A stretch of DNA of 64,000 bases from Symbiodinium microadriaticum (Eukaryota > Sar > Dinophyceae > Suessiales > Symbiodiniaceae), in assembly GCA_001939145.1 (NCBI GenBank), contig LSRX01000427.1, forward strand, positions 175,966 through 239,965, in the 5' to 3' direction. Below are positions 56,101-64,000 of the stretch, in pieces. The translations under genes were made by a program, and so were the position numbers. Each line of letters begins with the position of its first letter. Position 1 is the first letter of the stretch. The notes under the pieces were generated by a model. That model saw nothing but the letters and a program-made list of their open reading frames with translations, made no database searches and had not been told where the DNA came from.

Positions 56101-57959
56101 CGGCATCTGCATGTGCCCTTTGTCCAAAAACTCTGAACACCTCCTGGGCACTCTTCACGTTCGTGGGCTGGATGGCGCAAACCCTGTCTGACCAATCTAA
56201 TTACATCATGCATGACTAGCACGACTCAGAACGTCGGAACGCGTCTCTTGAATGCCGACGACTGCAGTTCAACGCAATGTGGCGGCTCCTCACCAGCGCC
56301 CGTGCCAGGCCTGGTCTCTGAATGATTTCATCTCTCGTCCGATCGTGTCTGGTGTTCTCATCCTCATCCTTCGAGCCTCTGCCCAAGAGCTTCCAGCCCA
56401 ACGTCCTCCGAGCAGCTCAAAAAAAAACAAGCTCGACTGTATGATGAGTGGGCTTTTAGGTCTTCACTGTCACTAAGGACTTGGCACTGAGCCTCCAAAA
56501 TACAGCTGAGCCATACGGCCGAACTCACCTCCTAGATTCCCGTAGCTTGAATCGGCAAAGCTATCAGTGCCTGCGGCATGATGGCGAAGAAAAGCAGCGC
56601 CTGAGTGGGGCAACAGAACAGCGGGGAACGGCTGTATCTCTGCTGGTATTTGCTACTTGAACATCGAACACCGAGCATCAAGACTTGAAGAGGCAGACCA
56701 CCTCCTACGAAATGCCATGCTGGGGCAGTCATGAACTTCTGTAAGTGCAGCACTTCCTTTACCACAGCCTCAGGCAAGTGCCGACACAAGTTTGCTGACG
56801 AATGTCCCAAAGCGTAGTAAGTCTTCGAACACTTCTCGGAAGGGTGTAACCTTGCATCGAGCAGCTGTCTTCAACTGTCAAGAGGATCGTACAACGCTCG
56901 GTCGCCAAGGTTCACAATGCACAAGCCGGCTGCCATTTGCAGGGAGCAGTCTGAATGTCACGCAAGGGAAATGGGTGCATTGAATTGCTTGGTTTTGTAA
57001 ATAGGTTCGTAACTTCAGACTTCGGCCTTCAGAGGCTCTCTCAGACGGAGCCTGCCCGCTTTTATGCGCTGCAGGCTGAACAGATGCTCTAAAGCCGAAA
57101 GCCTCTAAAGGATCTCTGAACTAAGCTAGAGGTGCAGTAGCTTGAAGGCGAGACCTGAGCAATCCGTAAAGCTGAGTGCCGGAGCATCTACAGCATACGC
57201 CGTAGCAGAGGCAGCGCTGGATGCCGAGGCGGCAAGTCCGGCCTTCGGATGCGGCAGAACTTGGCACTGCATTGGCATCTCGCGTTTTTGCCGGCCCTTA
57301 GCTCCACCTTTTTCAAGACACGGCTGGCGCTCCGAGATGGGTTTGCCTGGGTTGGCCCTAAATGCATGGCAACCAAGACCTGGGAGTGCCATAGAATGGT
57401 AGATATGGATACGACATGGAGCTAGAAGGCTCCCGCAACTCCCAGCCAGTGGAATGGGCACGTCCAGAAATGGCTGGACTCTCCGTTCCCCAGCTCCGGA
57501 AATGGGTTGAGGTTTTGAGGAAGGATGCGGCATAACGCTGGGGAACAGAATGCTGCAAGAGTCACTCGCAAGCGTGTGAAACATGTTGCACATCGAGGAG
57601 ATGGTCTGTCCTGCCCTGTCAGCTGGAGAATATTTTTGCATGCCGTCCTCTCCGCATCAACAAGCCGGGTCAAGCTGCAAGCAGTGCTGGGCTTGGCATC
57701 TGCACAGCTTCCATTGGCCCGGCGCATGATCCACTCTCAGACGCCGCTTGTGAGTCCATCGCCTGGCTTGAGTACTGAGAATGTTACGATTCCCGTGGCT
57801 TTGCTGTTACTGTCGCTATCACTATCACCGTCGCTGTCGCGATAAATACTACCCCCATCTACTCCCATTACTATTCCGCCGACGCCTACTACCACCACAA
57901 CCATTACCGCTACCGCTACGCTACTGATACCACTACCACTACTACGATCTTGATTGCTG
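53197..57959. other. Unassigned sequence
   Basis: Nearly 5 kb without a recognisable gene. Frames reach 171 codons (57126-57641 minus) and 168 codons (55089-55595 plus), both rich in Cys, His, Ser and Pro and without motifs. Homopolymer runs of C and G occur at 53221-53248. Confidence 0.55.

Positions 57960-58020
<61 letters not shown>
57960..58020 (+). repeat. CTA trinucleotide microsatellite
   Basis: About 20 CTA units, preceded from 57840 by degenerate TAC/ACC triplets. It is the same family of triplets as AGT on the other strand. Confidence 0.95.
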
Positions 58021-58045
58021 GAAGTTTAATACTACTAGTGCTACA

Positions 58046-58170
58046 GCTTACGCTAAAATTATTATGCTTGAGCTTGTGCTTTTCACCCCGGCCTACGCTA
58101 AAATTATGCTGCTGCTTATGCCTTTTCGCTGTGGACCTGCTTATGCTAGCTTTATGCCTTTCATGGTGTA
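58046..58170 (+). repeat. Degenerate 45-48-bp minisatellite
   Basis: GC(T/C)TACGCTAAAATTAT starts copies at 58046 and 58091, and a diverged GCTTATGCTAGCTTTATGCC starts a third at 58139. Each copy is followed by a TTATGC-like word and CTTTTC. Copies differ by small deletions. Confidence 0.75.
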
Positions 58171-58740
58171 AAAGGCATAAATAAGCCTTTTCGGCCTTGT
58201 CCGGCCCTGGGCCTCCCAGCCCCCACCCGGCGAGGCCGCTTATGTGAATTCTGTTTTCTGCTTTTTGCAGTGTAAAAAAACGCAGAATTTGCTCCTCCGG
58301 CCCTGCCGCCCCGGCAGCCCCAACAACCCCTGTCAGCCCCCGACCGGAAAGTTACCCCCGACCATCCGGAAAGTCAGCCCGTCCCAGTCCCAGGCCAGCC
58401 CCCAAGCTGTTTTTGCTGCTGCTGCTGCTGCTGCTGCTGGTGTTGCTGGTATGCTTGTTTGCGCCTATGCTTTTTTGGGACTATGTGTCGTTGTGCTTAT
58501 GCGTGTTTCTGCATGTGCGTTCTTGCTTGTGTTTGTTGCTGATGCCATTTTGCGCTTATGTTTGTTTTGTTTATGTTGTTTTGTGCTTGTGCTTTTTGTG
58601 AGATGCAAATGTTGTGCTTTTGGTTTGTTGGAACATCCTAGGCCAGGCCTTAGGCAGGAATTCAATCATAATAGTAGTCGGAGTAGTGGCCGTGATAGTG
58701 ATATAGTAGTTGTGGAGTGGCTGCCATTAAAATAATCATC
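58171..58740 (+). other. G/T-rich block, no gene
   Basis: From about 58440 to 58640 the plus strand is rich in T and G with words such as GTGCTTATG and TTTGTTTATG. Two plus frames (58244-58735 and 58413-58601) read as Leu/Val/Cys/Phe-rich peptides in different registers, so the hydrophobic look comes from base composition. A CTG run of six lies at 58420-58440. Confidence 0.55.
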
Positions 58741-59346
58741 AAAAGGTCAGTTTGGGGGGGACTTACTAGTCAGGGTTTAACATAGTCAGGCTCCACCGCG
58801 TTCCATGCCTTACGGCAACACGAGCCTACAGATGTCGGGTTCGGTGCATTACATCATCGTTTTAATGAAGACGTCTATGCTTGCAGCGGGCGAGCTGCGC
58901 ACAACAAGCCGCTGTCGGGTCCAGATGGAACAACATGACGGATCCATCCCCTCCACGAGATAATCCCAGGACTACTAAACTTCCACAAATCCTCGCCCCA
59001 AGCTGTCAAGGCAATGCCCTCTGCCTCTGCTATAACAGAACTTTCCCCATCGCAAGATCTGTCACAGTTTGTTCAAGGCCTCTGGCGGCACCACCTCTGC
59101 TGGTTTGCGCTTCTGCCCACGCGGGGTGTCTGCCTCGGAAAAGGTTCTGGGTTGAGACTCGAAAAGAAAAGATGTAGCCCCAAACGAATAGGAACTTGTC
59201 GATGCAAGTCTCTGTCGCCGGAATTCGTACCACAGGTGCTTTAGTGGCTTTATCGGCGTTTGCCGGTCAGAATGCTTAGAAAAGCCTGGGAGCTGCCGGG
59301 GGTTGCCGGAATGCCACCGTGGCGGGCAGAGCTTCATCCAGCACAC
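58741..59346. other. Unassigned; region downstream of the candidate exon (minus strand)
   Basis: No motif. If the exon at 59347-59571 is real, this would hold intron sequence and perhaps the next exon. The minus frame 59346-59062 begins at the proposed donor and is charged and mixed in composition, but shows no known domain. Confidence 0.45.
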
Positions 59347-59571
59347 CTGTCGTTTGACAATAAACGCCTTCGCATGCCTTCGCCATCCACCGCAGGCAGG
59401 ATAGGAGCATGACGAGAAAGATACTTTTTATACATGGGGGTCTCGTATGGTCTCGTGCTATCGACTTGAAGACAGGCTTCGGCGTAGCCTGGATTTGCCT
59501 CGTCCACGGCTTTGATGGCTGCTTCTAGAACATAGGCAGGACCCATCCTGAGCGGTTCAATAGTGAAGATG
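59347..59571 (-). CDS. Candidate internal exon of an unknown gene, 225 bases
   Basis: On the minus strand a long CT tract (complement of 59613-59640) is followed about 40 bases later by ATCAG, then an open stretch, and at the far end ACAG followed by GTGTGC, a GT donor-like site at 59346-59345. The exon would carry one base, 74 full codons and two bases, so start and end phases match and it could be skipped or duplicated without shifting frame. The peptide is well balanced, with a helix-like EAAIKAVDEANPGYAEACLQ and a basic YKKYLSRHAP near the end. I do not recognise the family. No neighbouring exon was identified. Dinoflagellate introns often depart from GT-AG, so borders are uncertain. Confidence 0.3.
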
Positions 59572-59612
59572 CTGATGCCGGGCCCGGTCGTGCAGCGATA
59601 GAGTGAGAGTGT

Positions 59613-59640
59613 GAGAGAGAGAGAGAGAGAGAGACAGACA
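59613..59640 (+). repeat. GA microsatellite
   Basis: GA dinucleotides followed by GACAGACAG. Read on the minus strand it is a CT tract ahead of the candidate exon. Confidence 0.93.
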
Positions 59641-61530
59641 GATGGATGAAAACCAATACATACGCACAGATATTGTTGATGAGCTTCACACGAACACTTT
59701 CTAAGGAGAGAATGCCCAAATCTGAAGGTCTGAGGGAAGAACGACATGCAAGTCACTCTGGAAATCAGCAGACAGTCTACCAGGACTCGAAAGCTGAAGC
59801 GACTAGACTAGTCCCAATACCACCCAAACGCACCGCAAAGGACTCATCCAAACCAAATCATTACGAACCTGCTCCAAGTTAAACTTTGCAAGTCGATGTC
59901 GCACCGACGATCCAGAAGCCAAAGCAAAATCGAACAGGGGAACGGTTCGGGAAAACAGCAGGGAATCCCTGTTGCTGACTAACAGAATATCGAGCTTAGC
60001 TACAGTGAAACAGAACACTGTGCCCCGACTTGCTCTCGATCTACTGGCGAGTCGCTCAGCAACATCCTTCCGCCGCATAGTTTTGTCTGCAGTAGCACGG
60101 TAGGCCTCTGCAGAAAAATCGTTAAGTAAGCTTCCTTTGCTGCAGATGGACTCCTCGCCTTGTTTCCGCGAATTCCTGCAAGAATTCCCAGGGTCGGCTT
60201 CAAAGCCAGGTGGATCGACCCCACGGAAGTGCCGTCCGTATGTGCATCCTGCAAATACCTCGCTTGCCAAGCAAAGGGCTCTTGCAAACTTTGTCAGCCC
60301 ATAACACGAGCAGCTGCACACTTGGGGTAACATTGGATCCGAAGCAAACTCGCATGTACTGGCAACGCAATCAATGCGGGCGTCCAACTTGCCAGCAGAT
60401 GGGACACTGACGGACCCATGGATATATGCAGTACAAAAAGAGTGGCACACTAAGCCGCATCACGACAATGCTAGGAGTCTCTGTGACCAAGTTGCTCTTT
60501 GTAGCCCTCGAGAAGTTCACGGCGTGTCATTGGCTTCCGCTTCTCTTCGCCATAAAGGCCTCAATCGAGGACCACTAGAGGCAAGAAATTTCGAAGATCA
60601 CGGTGAATCTCTGCACTCTTCTCTGCAGGTTAATTAATCAGCTGTCGTTTGGGCACACAGTGCGGTTGATTGGTGCATCGTGTCTGAAACTCCAAGGAAC
60701 TGTGATCCACATCCCAAAGCATGCCTCGGCAAACTCAGGGAAAAGGAGCACTCCATGGAGAAAGAGCCCGTCTAGCGAGCATTTTCAAACTTACTCAGCG
60801 CAGCCACCCAAGTTGAAAAACTGACCTCAGCTTAGACGCAGGGAGAATTCATAGCGCCCCGGCCGATCATCACACCCTCAAGGTTCGGCGGCACAGCTGG
60901 GCATGGCTCCGTAGACCCGCAGAAGACGTCCTCTCCCAACAGGTTTACTGCGCATGCTGCAGTGCACCACAATGCCGCCAACAATGTCCTGCACGTTCAA
61001 AACTTCTTACTTGTCGCATACACCTGGATCCCGGTGCCTCAACCCTGCATGTGATTGTCTCTGTTTGGGGAACGGTTTCAACATTCTGCTCAGCTCAGCG
61101 TGGAGCGTTGGAGACACGGGGGTTGTAATGACCCCCACTGATCGATCCGAGAGGCCGAGCCCGGCCAGCCCCAAGCCGTGGAGTAAAGTTCTTCGGTCTC
61201 CTGAGCTTACGCTCTGCAAATGGAAAGGACTATCCGCTTCACCTGTCCCATAGGCCTGACAGGCCTGTCAGCTTGAAGCCCAGTCTCGCCCTCCAAACGC
61301 TGATGTGGGAAGCCAAGTAGTGCCTTGGTTGACACTGGCGGCCACTGGCGTGTTGCATGCGGGCTGCGAGAAGCCGCGACACTGCACGCCGCACTGAGAC
61401 CCAGAGCCACGGTCGTGGTCTGAGCTTCTTTGAGTATCATATCCTGGAACCACTGGCGAAACCTCTGGGCCTTTGGTCCCGGCACGATGTCCCTCAAGCG
61501 TTCTGGCCAACCAACCTTGAAGAAATGTTC
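59641..61530. other. Unassigned sequence
   Basis: The longest frame is 215 codons on the minus strand (59803-60450), slightly above the chance estimate. It is Ser/Arg/Leu-rich with a Cys-rich part near residues 30-65 and no motif I can name. Other frames are short. Confidence 0.45.
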
Positions 61531-61662
61531 ACAGACACAGACAGAGACAGACAAACAGACAGCCAGGCAGGCAGGCAGGCAGACAGACAGACAGACAGAC
61601 AGACACACACACACACACACACACAGACAGACAGAGACACACAGACACACACACGCACAGAC
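61531..61662 (+). repeat. Compound ACAG/CAGG/CA microsatellite
   Basis: ACAGACAG units, four to five GGCA/CAGG units, more ACAG units, a CA run near 61600-61624 and mixed ACAG/ACAC units to 61662. Frames through it owe their length to the repeat. Confidence 0.95.
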
Positions 61663-62719
61663 CTACCTTTGGCAAAACAGGCACTCTCGCATGGCCCACA
61701 TCTGCGATCCCGCCGTTGATGCTGAACTTGAGATCTGGGAACCTTTCAGCGATGGCACATCAGTCAGCAGTCTCACCACCGTTTGGCCCACCATAGTGGG
61801 CGGCTGCCACGACACAGGGTCTCCTTTCAATCCACTGACTGACTAAGGCATGCTACCATGCAATGCAACCACACAGGAAGATTCTGGCGCTGCGGCGCTG
61901 CATGCAGCGATCCAAGAAGGCAAACTAAATTTGGGGTCTCACATGACAAGTGGCTGATGGCAAAGGTCGAGGATTCTTGGATAGTGCAGCGGTGGAATGG
62001 TTCGGTTCTGCGCAGGCGACAGCCCACTGAGCCAGGCCTGCACAGCCGCACCGGAGTCCCAGCATGTCCCGGCTATCAGCTTCAGTTTGGCCTTCCAGCC
62101 TTCCAATTAGCATGTGTCCCAGGCCTTCCGCGCATGGATGATGAAATGCTTGCACCCACCCTGGGCAACGGTTCTCACGAAGTCGCGGGTAAACTCGGGC
62201 GAGTCAAACTCATCTGCACCCAAACCTGGGATTGCGTTGGGCATGTCGCACATGCACCTATGCTTCACCAGTGAAAGCCGCAATTATTCAGAGGCTTCGC
62301 AACATGATCCTAGTTCTCTCATGGGCCAACGGGGCGTGATCTGACGCAGGAAGCGGAGCAAAGGGTTTAGCCAGGTGGCGGCACTTCACCGTTACCGGAA
62401 TCTGCACCGCCCGACTCATCGCGCGGATGGCCTGCTGGTTTTGTAGTCGGGATGGCTACACAGTCAGCACTGCTGCATGGGTGGATCTTTGAGCAGCATA
62501 GGGTCGTAGAGCTCAGAGATACTGCCTGCCAAGGGCCAAGCGCAGACCGAGGCACTTCTCGAACTACGTCCTTCTTCTTCATCAAGGAGCAGCCGAACTC
62601 GCCTGTACACTTGCTAGCATCGCCAGCGCAATACAACACTCCACGGCATTACAGCGAGTGTGGTGTGTTGAAACGATGTCACGAAAAATGTTTGCCAGGT
62701 CCTATAGGCCATAGTTAGT
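61663..62719. other. Unassigned sequence
   Basis: Frames up to 138 codons (61858-62274 plus) without motifs. No repeats noted. Confidence 0.5.
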
Positions 62720-63376
62720 GTGCCAAGCAAAGTGCAAGGCCAGGTAGATACAGCAGTTCTTCAGCCACGTGTGGCCTTTGCCAGCTACACGGCTGGAGGG
62801 ACATCCACAGTTGAGGTTGACCTCATCGTAGCCATACCTCACAACGCGGGCGCTGCTGGGCAAAATCTTCGGCCAACTGAAGTCGATTGCCGAATGCCGC
62901 CAGCTAGCACGCAACACTCTGAACGCGCCCTGAGCACAACTAAATCCGTTAATCGCCATATATATTCTCCGAAAGTTGAGGTGGAAATTCTGTTCAGATG
63001 TACCTGTTGGGACCAACGACTGTATTTTGTGCCCTTCGGAAATCACGCCTCATGGATGATCACACTGGAAAACTACGTGCACCCACAACTTGACAGCACC
63101 TGGCATGTAGCCCCCCCGGGCTTCCCAGCCGGACAAACTCAAACAGCTGTGCAGCAGGTGCAATGCAGAGCTATGCCTACAGCAAACGTAACCACCAGGT
63201 GCCACCACGAGATGCCTCTGCACGATCTCTGCCGCCTGAGCAAGTTTGCTTGGGTCGCTGCCTCCTGCTGCAGCACCGGAGGTGCGTCAGTGGAACATCA
63301 CCGCATGATGACGTACAAGGTCTCCCGCACGGCAGACCCCAAAGGGCTAGCCCCGCATGTCTCAAGACACTTCTAG
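62720..63376 (+). CDS. Unrecognised frame, 218 codons
   Basis: The frame starts from GTG, not ATG, and is a little longer than chance would usually give. The first 65 residues are Ala/Val/Thr-rich, residues about 80-125 contain Trp, Tyr and Phe spaced as in a folded domain, and the last third is Cys/His/Met-rich. There is no zinc-binding spacing I would trust and no membrane helix. Opposite-strand frames overlap it. It may be a diverged exon or chance. Confidence 0.15.
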   Translation: MPSKVQGQVDTAVLQPRVAFASYTAGGTSTVEVDLIVAIPHNAGAAGQNLRPTEVDCRMPPASTQHSERALSTTKSVNRHIYSPKVEVEILFRCTCWDQRLYFVPFGNHASWMITLENYVHPQLDSTWHVAPPGFPAGQTQTAVQQVQCRAMPTANVTTRCHHEMPLHDLCRLSKFAWVAASCCSTGGASVEHHRMMTYKVSRTADPKGLAPHVSRHF

Positions 63377-64000
63377 AAGCAGCACGAACGGAGAAGTGAG
63401 GGATTCGTCAGCGCTGAGCGAAGACTACAGCCCTGGATACAAGTAATTCACCGCATGTGGGAGCCTGGCAGGAAAGGACAACAGCAATGCAGCACGGTGA
63501 CACGTCAAAAATCAGAAGCTAGAATGTAGTTGGACATAGTTCAATGTGTTGCTAGCCCCAGTGCAATCGTCTCGGACAGATGCGACCTTTCCGCTCTGTG
63601 CCTGTCGTGTGCACAAAAGAAGCTAGCACCCAAAGCCAATCGCACAACAACCATCTCGGCCGTCCTAGCTGGCAGACGATGGGATGCTCAGCCTCGCAGT
63701 GAGGGTTTCACAGTGGGATCCGTTGGTACAGCTCCCTGTCCAAGCCCGAGCCTCGTTGTACCTCAAAAAACGATCGCACTTCTCGGTCTCGGTGTTGTGC
63801 AGAATTGTGTCGTCCACGACCATCTCTGTCCAGAGCTGGGCCTTTGTTTTCGAAGCTGAGGCCAAGCAGCAGGCATCTTTCCGACTGTGGAGGAACTAGC
63901 TTCTGGAAGTTCAGCTATACAGGCTATACAGCAGTCTCCCGGACGAAGACTGAACACTGAGTGAGCTTTGAGAGCGGAAGTCAAGGCGGTAAGGCCAGGC
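63377..64000. other. Unassigned end of window
   Basis: Short frames only (up to 109 codons). No repeat or structure seen. Confidence 0.5.

Noticed and set aside
58244..58735. Membrane-protein-like frame of 163 codons
   Set aside because: The hydrophobic reading comes from a G/T-rich strand, and another register is equally hydrophobic.
61207..61846. Frames of 120-147 codons across the ACAG repeat
   Set aside because: Explained by the compound microsatellite.

Overview
The window looks like gene-poor, repeat-rich nuclear DNA of a eukaryotic alga, most likely a dinoflagellate and possibly of the Symbiodiniaceae. The reasons are interstitial and degenerate TTTAGGG-type telomere-like repeats, many micro- and minisatellites, roughly balanced base composition, no bacterial operon-like gene packing, and a minus-strand relic near 36 kb whose motifs (GGWP, TTGPRKGF, LWANLSR, GSWMDL) remind me of LINE-type ORFs common in Symbiodiniaceae. 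That resemblance is from memory and no search was run, so the assignment is tentative. Five single N positions (15114, 20336, 30349, 41404, 49238) mark assembly joins, all inside or beside homopolymer, G/C-rich or microsatellite sequence.

No complete gene of known function can be recognised. By my rough estimate, chance alone should give open frames of up to about 180 codons in 64 kb read in six frames, so most short frames are noise. The longest frames free of simple repeats lie at 32718-33617, 7367-8164, 3456-4208 and 38604-39332, all on the minus strand. They may be relics or long exons and none has a domain I can name. One segment (59347-59571, minus) has the layout of a real internal exon: a polypyrimidine tract and AG before it, CAG|GT after it, and matching phases at both ends.

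Layout. 1-16 kb: unrecognised sequence with a few long minus-strand frames. 16.0-17.4 kb: two arrays of a motif built around CTATGAAATGGCCCGGGCTACC, separated by a T-rich tract. 19.8-21 kb: AGT microsatellite and 47 perfect copies of a decamer. 24.8 kb: ACGC/AC repeat. 26.8-27.8 kb: a 102-bp higher-order repeat of degenerate telomere-like sequence, a hairpin and a pentanucleotide-like AT-rich block. 30.2-31.3 kb: CCACGA hexamer array, a cluster of GCAAGATTGC palindromes, and an A/C-rich to G/T-rich inverted repeat. 32.3 kb: short interstitial CCCTAAA repeat. 32.7-36.6 kb: minus-strand coding-like sequence, including the LINE-like relic. 36.8-48.9 kb: mostly unassigned. 49.1-53.2 kb: the densest repeat zone, with a foldback around an AT-rich core, a four-copy 201-bp tandem array, a near-perfect long palindrome with a third partial copy, an AGT microsatellite and a 77-bp duplication. 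53.2-64 kb: mostly unassigned, with microsatellites at 58.0, 59.6 and 61.5 kb, a G/T-rich block and the candidate exon.

The recurring theme is foldback structure: at least six inverted-repeat loci of different design. The most striking are the palindrome at 51717-52018 and the two CCCGGG-motif arrays at 16-17 kb. I see no set of genes acting together in a pathway.
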